Assembly: GCF_030272615.1 (NCBI RefSeq)
Contig: NC_081415.1
Coordinates: 604,874,137-604,938,136 of the forward strand
Length of the DNA stretch: 64,000 nucleotides
Direction: 5' to 3'
Origin: Cryptomeria japonica
Lineage: Eukaryota; Streptophyta; Pinopsida; Cupressales; Cupressaceae
Numbering within the stretch: position 1 is the stretch's first letter; each line of letters starts with the position of its first letter. Of this stretch, positions 52,763 through 64,000 are shown one piece after another. The notes below the pieces were generated by a model, which saw only the letters and a list, made by a program, of their open reading frames with translations, was not told where the DNA came from and ran no database searches. The translations under genes were made by a program, and so were the position numbers.

Positions 52763-54300
52763 GATCTACCAGCAGTCGCAACAATGATGATTAAGGCTCA
52801 TGAATTTGAAGATGAGAGTCACACATCTAAAAATAATCTTGCAGATCACTCCTACCAACAAGATGTGTTTGGTAGTGGTAGTTAAGGTGAAGAAGAAGAG
52901 GAAGTAGAAGTTGATCTTTAAGGAGAGCTTGTAAACGCACTTGAAGAACTCAAAAGGGTAAGAAATGAATATAAGCTATTCAAGAATGCTTCTATTGTGG
53001 AGAATAGCTAGTTGATCAAATGTTGATGCAGTGATCTAGCCTCTAAGCTAGAAGTAAAAGATGAAGAATACCAACAGGTGGTTGGAGAAATGGAGATACT
53101 CTGAAATGACTTTGAGAAATGTTGGGATGAGCTCAAGGTAAGAATCTGATTTGATGGCAGTAGTGATGCTTGGACAAGATTTTGAAGAAGCAAAAGAATT
53201 CCAAGGATACTAGAGGATTAGGAAGTGGTGCTGGTGAATGCTCCACCAGCAAGAATGTCGCTCATAATGACATCTTGTTTGTCTCCTCAAATGGAGATAA
53301 CAAGGGACAAACCTTCACTATCCAGAATACTCCCCAGAAGAAGGTTTATCTAACCATAACTAATAAAGACTTGTAGACAAGGATGAGGACCAGTGCTACA
53401 AGAAGGAGGAACAACATAGATCCCAAAGGAAAAGGGAAGATGGGAGAAGACAACTTCACCGGATGCTAGAAAATGAGAAGACAACAAAGAAGATCTTCTA
53501 CCAGTAGAAGACAAGGAAATGCTACCACCCACAAGACAAAGAAAGTATGGGAAAAGAAGAGATCAGATGGAAGAAGTGCTCAACATGAACAACCTAGGAT
53601 ACATCCTTAGAAAAGAAGAAATGTAGAATCCAGACTGGTAAGATCTCCCCATGCATGAAATAATAAATTTGTAAGTCATATACCTTCCTTCTCTGGTTAT
53701 TTCTTTGCATGTAATGGTCATGGTTATAGGGAAAAAGAATGCAGAAAGAGATCTAGAAGAAACAATCTAGTATCTCATAGATATCATGCAAATGAGAAAA
53801 ATGTATCAAGGAGTCGATACATGCATATCCCCTCTCCCGGTTATGCAAATAATATTTGTTATAACAGCAATGGATTTGGTCATAGAAGTTATCAATGTAG
53901 GAAGAAGGACTTGCAGTCATATGGAAGTTGGTATAGCATCTATGCTCAACATAGAAATGGATACAAAGCATATGGAGGTCTGAGACCTACATGGAACCAA
54001 AGGAGAAATGTCCCTATAGCACCAAGAGGTCCATCGGTTTCAGTTGCCAGTCAGAGCAACATGACCAGAAGAAGATTGTCAAACCGATATGTCAGAAGGT
54101 TCCCTAATCATGAGGTTGGGATGGATGTTGTGTGCTACTATATCACTACTTCTGATTGTGATGCAGAGTCTAGAAATGAAAGGAACCACTAGCATAAGAT
54201 GGTAAGACATGTTCCCAAGACTGAAAATGGGAAGAAGGATGTGACCAAGCAAGTATGGAGGAAGAAGCATGAAGATGCAACCATGGACTGACACTGTGCA
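52763..54300 (+). pseudogene. gag-like remnant of element K
   Basis: Plus strand, many stops. An acidic part (GEEEEEVEVDL near 52890), a coiled coil (LVNALEELKRVRNEYKLFKNA near 52930-52990; DLASKLEVKDEEYQQVVGEME near 53035-53095), a Lys-rich part (MDKILKKQKNSKDTRGLG, 53170 on) and two decayed knuckle-like sites: FACNGHGYREKEC near 53700-53735 and YNSNGFGHRSYQC near 53860-53900. 53821-54192 is open. This layout fits the Gag of SIRE-like copia elements, as inference. It is the DNA into which element I inserted. Confidence 0.6.
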
Positions 54301-56926
54301 TTCAATGAATAGGTAATATCTCCTAATGTTTAAAGGAGATGCATGACCTTAGGGGGAGTAATATATTGAACTTATCATTCACCCCCACAATGAAGAAGGA
54401 CACCCAGAAGAACAAGTTGCTGCCAGAATGAAGGATGAAAATGAAATGATAAGTATGTGTAGTGGTGGCCTTCGCCATACACCTACATATAACAATTGGA
54501 TCACTACTGCATGTGTCAATAGATAGAGATTAACAATTGGAATCACATGCAAATTGAAACAAAATGTCAGGAGTTACAGGAAGGTGCTCCAGTAGTGATG
54601 ATGGATTGGTACAAGAAACTGGTATGTGCAGGATGTTATCGGTATGAATGCAACAAGTACTTGCAGGTTATGTAAGGCAATGAGGTTAGAGATCATTGCA
54701 TTAGCCCCAATAGCATGGAATGTGGTGTTTATGTCTCAGTTGGTATTGGAAAAGACCTGAAAGACATATTTTGTCCTGGTTGTTGATCATGCAGGCATGC
54801 ATGTTTATGGGCTAACCTGTTTAACTCTTGGTATGATGAGGACATTGTATGGCATTGTGTACATCCAGGATCATGTCATAGGTTGTGGTGAATGTAATGG
54901 AGTTGAAAGATCATCAGATGATCAAATATGCACAACTCAACCACTTTAAAAGGCAAGATGACCCCAGTAGTGGACCTAAGTGAAATTGTGGACCTAACAT
55001 GTATAACTAAGGGGGAGTTCAAGTGCCTGTGGAGTAGAGCTGACAAGATTGAACTTGTGAGTGTACTAACTACACATGATGGAAATTATTGTAGGAATAC
55101 CCAAGAGAATTTCATGTTTAGGGGTATCTACTTTTCATCTAGTTCGTTGTATTCGTAGTACAATCACATTTGATTCTAAAGAAATTTGGGATCAAACGGG
55201 ATATTTTGTAGTCTGACCGGTAGGTAAGAACTGATTCATTAACACATCCTTCTAAAATTGAGTGCTTTAACAATTAATATCAGCTTTGCATACTCAATTA
55301 GTGTTAGTTGATGGTTAAGTCCTCCATCTCAAGTGTTGTAACTTGAGAAGTTGTACCAATTGGTATCAAAAGAGGAGATGCATCTGATAAAGAAAAAGGG
55401 GAGGAAATTTTTTGTCAGTACATGGTAAATACAAGGAGGAATGATATCCTAATAGTGCCCTTTGCCATTGTTGTCAAAGGGGGAAAAAGATTTTGTAGTA
55501 TACTGCATACATGTGTGAGAGTCCATGGATTATAAAAAGGGGAAGAGTTGGATCACACAAAGGTGGAGAGAGATTATGTAGTATTCTAGATAGTATATGA
55601 GTTGACATCAATGCCAAAGGGGGAGTGATGCAGAGCATTATGAAAAACCAACCAAGAACCCCAAATCAACCATGGAGTCCCAATCCTAGGGTTCTCAATG
55701 ACCCAAAATAATCATAAATATGCAACCTTGATATATTTTTGGCATCTAAAAAGATTAATATCAACCAACCAATCCAATATCAAACCTTTCATATCATTTT
55801 TAACTCTTTAAACATTATTCAAGACCCAAACAGTGCATCATGTTGTCCCAGTTAATGATAGTTTGATAGACTCGTACTCTGTTATTAATACCTTTCCAAC
55901 CCAAAATTATTATGAAGATAACTTTGGTGAGGTTGTATAGCACTAGGTTTATAAAACCATATCCTAAATTGAGAAGAATCCAATGGTGGAGTTACGAGTT
56001 ATGGTCTCTGCACTGAGACCGTTTTGATTGTTACAGAAAAAAACAAGAAATTTGCATTCCCAGTCTACCCAGGGCATCAAATATCTCATAAAATACTTTA
56101 CCAATCACATTGAAACTGAATTCATTTGAAATATAATTAAAACCTATATCAAAAACCAAAGTTACAACAATTTCCAATGGTGCATTCAAAATATTTTAGT
56201 GAAACTCTCCACAAACCCCAATTTGGAGGGTTTTTTGACAGTTTTCACCAAATCTTGCATAACTTGCTTCAAAATGATTAAAATTAAATGAAACCAAAGG
56301 GAAAAAAAATTTAAATCATTCCATTATCATATCCAATATATTTCCAATGTATACAAATTATTTTTCATAAATAAAAATGTGAATGATCAAACTGCAATAC
56401 TGAGAAAACAATGTGGAGTGTGTAAAAACTTCAAATGTTATTCATTTCCTTCCTCCAATCACACACACCCCAATTGGATTCTACCAAATGGTGGTTTTTA
56501 TAACCTCCATACATCCATATGGAAGTTACAACTACCCAAGACCAATTACATCCTTGGTTTGCAACTTTAGAATGCAATTTGTGCTTGACAATATTTTTGA
56601 CACAATTGACAATTTTGACATTTTGATAAATATGACCCCTAATCTTTGCCTATGCACTTCAAATATATTTAGATGGACTCAAAAAAACCTTTTAAATCTT
56701 CTTTACCCTTCCATTACTTGTTTAAACAAATTTTACCTCCTAGACCCAATTAGGACTCTAATACACATCCTGAGGAAATTTCTTACAATGCTTCACAAAA
56801 TGACTCAAAATACATTAAAATGACCATATAAACTCAAATATGAGTGAAATGATTCATGGCATGATTTTTAACCTCTTGGTGTACATTTGGGTTAGGTTCT
56901 CCTGCACTAGAGAGATTGTTGGCAAT
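54301..56926 (+). other. Non-coding remainder of K with PPT-like tracts
   Basis: No recognisable pol domain. PPT-like tracts lie at 54351-54358 (AGGGGGAG), near 55482-55490 and at 55616-55625 (AAAGGGGGAG after ATCAATGCC), the last directly followed by TGATGCAGAGC, which could be an LTR start. An unrecognised 76-codon frame (54928-55158) has no support beyond its length. 55640-56900 is AT-rich. Confidence 0.45.
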
Positions 56927-59331
56927 GTGTTTTCATTGATGTCAATCAGTATAGGAAGGATACCAGTATAAGAGATGTATGGGCAGCACTATCATGGATG
57001 CATAAAGGATGTGATATCTTTGATAACACCTTGTGTTATAGATCACTAGTAAGGAAAGGTTGTCAACTAGTAAGAATTGTGTTGATAGTGAGTATGTTCC
57101 AACCAACAAGCTTATGACCAGTGTACAAGCAGGATGAGCGAGGTGCTTGAGCTGTTGTTTGTGATGAAGAGGTGAAATGTTACCTTAATCATGTCAACAG
57201 AGGAGGAGGAGAATGTATAGGTCACCGGTATGATGTGTGGATGCAAGAAAAATAGGACTCCCACTAGATGAAGATGTAGTCACCATGTGAAGAAATGACT
57301 AATAGTGAATCTTCCCACACCAGATCACACGTGCCTATTTGAAGACATGCTACACAAAAAGAGAAGCCACATGAGTGCATTGCAGGATGCAAATGACAAG
57401 GATTCAGTACCACTAGTAAGTGGTGCTTATCTGATATTATGCATGGAATGCATCATAGTCCCCTGAGATAAGACAAGAGGTAAAGGCAAGTGTTTGAAGG
57501 TTCACACCAGATCTACCAGTGAATCAAAGGGATGCCTCAAGTGCATGAAATTAGGGATATGCATCGGATCAGCCAAGTAGACATGTTGAGTTGTTGGTAG
57601 AGAGATTGAAAGAAATGTTTGTGACCTTGAAAAACATGTTGATAGCAGAATTGGTCTAGTGGTGAAGAAAGGTGTTACCAAAGATGCAGATAGATGGAGG
57701 CATGTTCAAGATTGATGACCTGATGTCAACAAGATGTTTACTGGTAAGTATGTCCACTGGTAATGCTATCAAATTGCAGATGTAGAAGGCTCCTAGTTGT
57801 TGATCATGTCCATGAGGTAAGTTGGAAAATGTGCCAAATGGGTTCAATTTTCCACCAAAAGAGAAGAAGAGTGCAAGGTTGAAGGCAAACCAATTAGGGT
57901 ATAAGTGACAGGGTCTATGAATCAGTAGATGAACCCACTTGTGTGGTTGGTTAGTGATCTTGTTTGGACCAACATAGAATACTTAGCAAAGGTGAATGTT
58001 GACAAAGGGGCCATGTAGAGGTGAAGTGAAATGCATGCACAAGTTGGTGTGATGTGTCGGTGAGGTTATTGGTGACTGGTCAAACATTTATGACCACTAT
58101 GAGGCTCGAGGAAGAAAAGCATAGGATTGTAGCTCGAGATAAAGGAAACAAAAGAGATCCAGAGAAGACTGATATTGTAGATCAAGGAGGGTGAAGGAAA
58201 CCACACCACACATGTGATTGATCAGACAAAAGGCCAAAAAACATGCTTCAAATGACAAAAAAGAGAAGACATGTTTCACAAGGTAGACAGATGGGCGATA
58301 CTCATTGATTCAGTGTTGAACATTGATCAAGGACATGATATCAGATTGGATTTAATATGTCATGATGATCAAAGATCAGATCTGATACAAATTTAGTGCA
58401 TGATTAAAACCCTAACCTTGCCAATGTTCAAACTCATGTTTTGGCCAGAAAATCTAGCTATAAGTATGTGAACCAAAGATATTGTTGATGCTGCCAAATG
58501 AAAGAGTGATTTTGTTGCATAAGAGAGAAAATCAATCAAGTAATTAGCAAGAATTAGAAAGGAGATTGAGTGTGTGAGTGAGAAATAGGTTGAAGAGCTC
58601 CACTGACAACAGTGAGGCAACCAATAGACAAGAGTTGCAGAAGATTGTAGAGAAGGCAAGCTGAGGACTGAAAGGAATCAGAATAGACATCTAACTAAGT
58701 TACCAAGACTGGTGGTAGATAGAAGCTATATTACAGAAACAAAAGAGAACCGATAGAAAGCATAACTGGCAGAGAAGAAGAAGTGGGTGGACTGGCAAGA
58801 GTGCAATAAATAGTAAGGTTGCAGAAGTGTGAGGGTTAACAGAGAACCGATAGTGAACTAGATAGAAGATCCAATAGAGACACTTGTAGAAGTGTTACAA
58901 AATCCATTTGTAACAAGGTTATTAATTTGTAAATGATTATGTTTTGTTTTCACTAAGTTGTAGCTTGGTGCAGGGGTTGTATCTCCTTGGGTTGGTGCCC
59001 TAAAATCAAGGGTTTGTGCTCCTTGGGTTGGTTCTCCTTAGGTTGGTGCCCTAAACATTGTAATCAAAGATTCATTGTGAGGGTGGATTGGAGCAGTAGA
59101 CTCCAACAACATTTCTCAGTGAGGTTTTTCCCATCTTGGGTTTTTCTCATATATGCTGGTGCTATGTGATGTCTCCTTTGTGTGTGATTGCATTTGTGTT
59201 AGTCTCCCCTATAACCGGTAAGTCTATATTGAGTTAGATTTGATAATTGATATACTTATATAGGATAGTTAAAGGGAAATGTTTGAGAACCACTGATTCA
59301 CCCCCTCTTAGTGGTACATTCTGTCTAACAA
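56927..59331 (+). repeat. Long LTR-like block (2.4 kb), TGTTGG...CTAACA
   Basis: Starts TGTTGGCAATGTG after a purine stretch (AGAGAGAT) and ends GTCTAACA. Near the end it has the marks of the other LTRs: GAGGTTTTTCCCATCTTGGG (about 59121-59140) and GATTCACCCCCTCTTAGTGG (59297-59316). It is twice the length of other LTRs here. Flanks GAGAT and AGAAG do not match, so whether it is solo or the 3' LTR of K is open. Near 58980-59050 the words CTCCTTGGGTTGGT and GGTGCCCTAAA recur. Confidence 0.55.
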
Positions 59332-59880
59332 GAAGCAATTGATAGGATTGGAGAGATTGCATCAACAACATCCACCATATCATCTGACAGGCTGGGAAGA
59401 TATATGATGAGCCGACCATGTTCAATATCATCCACAAATCATGCATCTTCTAGTCATGGGGTGGCTTCAAATTCAGATGATTAGTATATTACTGCTAGCA
59501 TCCCCTCCCCAGATGAGGTAGTGGTTATAGTAGGAGGTGGTAGACATGTACAGATGTTGTAGTATTTAGCTAAGGACCTACTACATTCTTATCATTTTAT
59601 TTCATCTCAACTTGGGATACTATTGGTTGCTGTTAGAGAGGATATTCTCAGAGATGGACAAACTACTGCTGCATCAATGCATACTCCGAGGCAGTCACAA
59701 CATTCTCATCACTCTACACATGCTCCAAGCACTGACCCACCTACAAATCACTATGTTGTTGTAGAGGAGGAGATACAAGCTGATCTGGTCCATATCAAAG
59801 ATGAGGGCTTGGATTAATTTGAGGAGCAACTATGAGGTTTGAGCCATACTAGGTTTATGGATATGCTACTAGAGTGAGAC
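59332..59880 (+). pseudogene. Decayed ORF of unknown identity
   Basis: A plus frame reads IDRIGEIASTTSTISSDRLG, SNSDD, SIPSPDEVVVIVGGGRHVQM and, open over 59623-59817, VAVREDILRDGQTTAASMHTP and HYVVVEEEIQADLVHIKDEGLD, with stops between. Composition is coding-like and acidic/Ser-rich. No known motif. It may be a transposon piece following the LTR-like block. Confidence 0.3.
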
Positions 59881-61600
59881 AGTTCATCCATGATGCCTAG
59901 TCATCTAGTTAGCCCCTTACACTCCTCAGTCATGTGTACAACTAGAGAGAGATATGCAAACATGAGTGATGTGGTTGATATTATCACATGACATGATTAG
60001 ACTATACAACCTACTCTTGATACACATGTATGTACATGTACGTTTAAATTTTTAAAAGATGTTTATGTTGTAATGTACGATAAATCTATATATCATTTAA
60101 TAAATAATAGAAGTTAACTTTTATCATTTAAATTGATTAGACTAATCCTAAAATACATCTATACATATGTACATAACAGTTAGCTCATTTCACTCCTAGC
60201 TTGAGTTATGATCGTGTGCGTAGGAGAGATTATTTTGATGCTACACATGTTGCTAGTGGACAAGTTAGTTATGGTCTTTTGTATATTTACATGTACATGT
60301 GCATTACAATTTATATTTTATTATAAATTTAACTAGTTAGATTTGATTATATTTAAAAATATGCACATATGTATATGTGTAGAGATCTATATTTAATATT
60401 TAAATAAATTCTACTTTTGCAGGGGTCTATTGGACATCCAGAGTCTCACCAGGACTCTCCCTCAAAGGGTTTCTCTAATCATAGCTGACATGATGCATGT
60501 TGATTTGCTGGACTTTATAGATCATTTGTTTATCTTTTTATATATGTACATTTTAGATTTTCATATTATATATTCATGCATGTATGAATTTTATATTATA
60601 CTTTAAACAATCCGTGTTTGATACTGGATTCTGTATATCATGCATGTATGGTTAGATTATACTTTATATGTACAGTTTGTACATTTGATCCTGGATTATA
60701 CATCACATCATTTGTATTCAGATTATATATGATCATGCACATGTTATATTACTTACACACTTTATATATATATAGTATGTGTCTGATCATATTTGCACAC
60801 TTGATATATATACTTTGAATATTTATTTAAGTTTGATGTGTTTGATTATTCTTTTAAAATATATTATATAAGATCATCTAGATTGAATTGGTGTAAATGT
60901 TCAATTTAAAAAATCTTTTTAAGAACTCTAAAACTTTCAAATTTATATATCTACGATTGAATTTGTGTAAATGTAGATAGATTAAAAAAGGATTCATATG
61001 TTTATTTAAATTTTAAATTTTACTACATGTAACATGTATATGTAGATATGCATTGAATTTAAATGAATTTGTGAATAATATATCCACTCCACTGTGCAAG
61101 CCATGAACAATATACAAATCACACTTGTTCATATCAAATGAACAAACTCAAGTTAATGAACATATTCAATAATTAAAATTATAGAAGTTTCATCTGGAAT
61201 AAGTTAAGTAGAAGTAAACATTCTAAAGTATTAAAAATAAAAAATTCATACATGTAGGTTCAAAAACATGTACTTCTACGTGTACTAAATAGTTCACACC
61301 ACATCAAGTGGTTCAGACCACTCTTCAATTATTACACACATGTCCTAATTTAATATACATTTTTAATTAAATTTACACATGCATTTTTAGTTAAATAAAT
61401 ACATGTCCTAATTTACTTTAAATACATGCTAAATTATTTTAACAACTTACAAATTATGCATACATGCATATAGAATTATATTCTATACATCCTAATTGTA
61501 CATGTGACCCCCTTAAGACCTATTCAAATTTACACACATACATCGTAATTTAATATCAAATTTCATACAAATGCATTTTTTTAATTATATGAATAATGTA
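59881..61600. other. AT-rich, ACATGT-rich low-complexity stretch
   Basis: Repeated short words ACATGT, TACATG, ATGCATG and TATATA through 60000-61500, with no ORF, LTR end or TSD seen. Perhaps decayed simple repeat. Confidence 0.5.
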
Positions 61601-64000
61601 ATGGTGGGAAAATGATGAGTGATAGATAAAGAGGAAAACTAACCCTTTCCCTCAAAGAGGGATGAGAGTTTCACTATTGATTATCCTTGAAGCACTTTTC
61701 ACCATTACATTAGGAAGATAAGGGATAATTAACTAGATTTAATCTCCACACAAAGATGATAGATTGAATTATAAATGAATTAGGAATGTTAGGATGCTTC
61801 TTCTTCCTTTGTTTGATTTGGAAAGGAATTGATTGAATTATGTAGTGCAAAAGTGACAAAGAATCGATTATGACTTGAGATTCGAATATGGGATGAAGTT
61901 GTGCACCTGGATTTGGTAGTAAAATATTAAGATGAAGTTGCTCTGCAAATTTGATGAAAAGTTGTCCGGACTATGGTGGGAATGTACATAGTCCTCTGAA
62001 AAATCTGCGAAATGAAAAGGGTTTTTTCGCCTCTAGAAATGAAGTCTAAATCAAAAAGTATAGCTATGCACCTATAAACTACACACAAAAAAGAGAGGGA
62101 AATGTGTTGGGATTGGGGGTTTACCTTTAGGTCAAACACCTATTTTGGAATTAACCAAGTAATGAAAGAAAGTACTTGCAAGTAGATGTAAATCAAAGAA
62201 TGAATTGTAAATCACCTCAAGGGAGGTTGTAGTAGCAATGTTGATAGAAATACTTGTATGAAATTGTATGTTGAAATAAATCTCCTCTTCAATGGTTGAA
62301 TCCTTTACTTGAATGCAACACCTAGCCTTGAAGGGAGACTTGAGAATGCTCCGTGTTGGAAAAGAATTTTTGAATGCTTGAATGCTCTTGAATTCTCTTG
62401 AATACTTGATCGCTTGTGCATACTCCAATCTTATCCAACTCCAACTTATGAAAATGAGAGGACAAATGCCCCCATAAATACATGTTTGAAGGATTTTAAT
62501 TTCATCATGGGCTGACATCGGGGAGATTTTCTGCTCATTGCACAACCCACAATGAATGCTCTAGGAAGGTCCTACCCCAAAATAGGGCAAGGACAAGGGT
62601 GCCATGCCCCTGTCCTAGGAGGAAAGGGGCTCCACACTTCTATCCAAGGGGGGACAAAAGCACCACGCACCTATCCTACCCCTTTCTTTAGGGCAGAGTA
62701 TAGATAGATTATGTGGAGGCCAAGGAAGAAGTTGTTTTCATAAGCTAAGCACTCTTTGGTCTCCGATTAGGCTAGAGGATTTGAGTGCGCATGTGTGAGG
62801 ACCCTAATGCAGTCATAAATTGTTAGGATCACAATTTTATGACACTACATTTAGCCCCCATTTTAGTGGGAGTATAAATGTATGCCAATACCGCCAATAA
62901 AGTACAAGGAAACAATATTGAAAGACTTTCACCACGTCAAGGAGGCAAGATGTGCCAAGCCCTGAGTAGACTTAGGATCTTACGACTTCGATTGACAAAG
63001 TAAAAGGGAAGATGGAGAGGGGGAGAACCATGAATGAAAGTACCAAAGTTCCCTTCACTATGAGTCATGAAAGTAAGGATACAAAAGATTAAAAAGTAAA
63101 GCAAAGCTCACTAAGTAATTCTAAGTATCACAAGAAGAAAAGTATGAGCGGAGTGGATGCCCCCACGTTAAAGCAATCACACGTGCCTTATCAGGAGCGA
63201 TTTACTTAAGGTATGATACACCCAGGAGAAGGAGGGAGCACGTTATCACAAGTATTTAGCCCCCATGTGAGGCCCTACCCCGATCCATCCTATCTCTTCA
63301 GCTATTTTCATTTTGGAACTATTTTAGATGCTAGTTTTGACACACTATGGATAGAGAACTTTACATGATCCCATGATTTTGGTAACATTGATATATATGG
63401 ATGCTTCATTTCTATGCCTTGTGGATTATAGAATATTAAATGATTCTAGATTAGGGTAATATTGTGATGATGCAGGTTATTATCTGAATTTCAGAATTTG
63501 TTATAATATTAGAAAAATGTTTGCATATCTTGTAGATGGATCAAATTTTGAGGATTATAATAAATTGCTTTGATTTGTGATAAATCGTATTTTATAATGA
63601 CGAGCCTTTGCAGAATGAATGTATTGTATTCTGATTATGTGTTATATATTATATGAGGTTATTTGGGAAGTACTAATGCTTTAATTGAGATGTGCAGGAA
63701 ATTATCCATGTGACCATGGAAATATTATGGAGAATCAAGCCTAGGCCAATGTGCGTTAGTAAAACCAAGGGTTGTCTATTTGGACAGACAACACCTCGTA
63801 TGTACTGTATTTTATTCATAAATGTAAAATGTTGCATGAGTGTAAATTGTATTTATTGGATTGTTTAAATTGTTTAAGGGACAATTGCCATGTGTGTATT
63901 GTGATGTGGAATTATTTTGTAGTGTCACTTGACACCTATGTAGTATGTTGTGTTGGCAATTTGTCATGTCACCTTTTTGAGAGTTTTACTTTTTGTTAAT
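61601..64000. other. Unassigned non-coding sequence
   Basis: No convincing gene. A GC-richer part near 62560-62700 repeats words like GGACAAGGGTGCCATGCCCC and CTATCCAAGGGGGGACAAAAG, and near 62850 there is TAGCCCCCATTTTAGTGGGAG, an inverted-repeat-like motif. Open frames here are short and lack motifs. It may belong to an LTR element whose ends lie outside the window. Confidence 0.4.

Noticed and set aside
56413-56823. 136-codon plus-strand ORF in AT-rich DNA
   Set aside because: No motif, biased composition (His, Thr, Phe, Leu), overlapping frame also open; expected by chance.
60000-61500. Centromeric satellite
   Set aside because: Only short ACATGT/TATATA words; no unit with a fixed period could be found by eye.
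62132-62545. 137-codon minus-strand ORF
   Set aside because: No recognisable domain and no neighbouring support; treated as chance.

Overview
This window is plant nuclear heterochromatin made almost entirely of nested Ty1/copia LTR retrotransposons. I see no host gene, rRNA, tRNA or CRISPR array. The plant origin follows from copia-type polyproteins (gag, protease, integrase, RT, RNase H in that order), initiator-tRNA-Met primer sites (TGGTATCAGAGC and close variants), TG...CA LTRs and 5-bp target duplications. A large-genome seed plant is likely; the species cannot be told from the sequence.

Layout, with letters used in the entries. E (1-1744, minus) is a pol remnant cut by the 3' LTR of F (minus; LTR 1745-3155, internal part 13535-18660, 5' end lost). 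Element B (3207-13529, plus) sits in F with TSD ATTTT/ATTTC. A 3.7-kb TG...CA insertion, Z (9696-13412), splits B's 3' LTR. At 18661-20042 lie a decayed ORF, AT-rich DNA and the start of an array of palindromic repeats. That array is split by a solo F-family LTR (20043-21413, TSD GTCCT) and by autonomous-type element G (21432-36135, TSD ATATG), and it resumes at 36141-36720. G in turn carries element A in its 5' LTR (22249-28880, minus, TSD AACAC) and solo LTR H in its pol (33180-34097, TSD GATTG). Next come D (36721-41765, minus), C (about 41766-45641, plus, left half lost) and I (45642-52762, minus) with solo LTR J in its 5' LTR (51653-52736, TSD TAATC). From 52763 there is a gag remnant K, a 2.4-kb LTR-like block (56927-59331), and about 4.7 kb of AT-rich DNA with little recognisable content.

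The most interesting content is a non-autonomous family, here called N (A, B and C; the H LTR is related). It has LTRs, PBS, PPT, a gag-like ORF with CCHC knuckles and then a separate ORF2 of about 1,100 codons that I do not recognise. It has no protease, integrase, RT or RNase H. ORF2 has nearly the same length in A (1,101 codons) and B (1,105) and ends in the same way in C. N and the pol-bearing families G, F and D also share cis structure: stem-loops in the R/U5 leader, repeated PPT-like tracts, and an inverted repeat whose arms bracket the PPT/U3 junction. These shared signals suggest, as inference only, that N RNAs use machinery supplied in trans by copia relatives.

Every pol copy here is broken by stops, frameshifts or loss of catalytic Asp, so this locus is a graveyard rather than a source of active elements.
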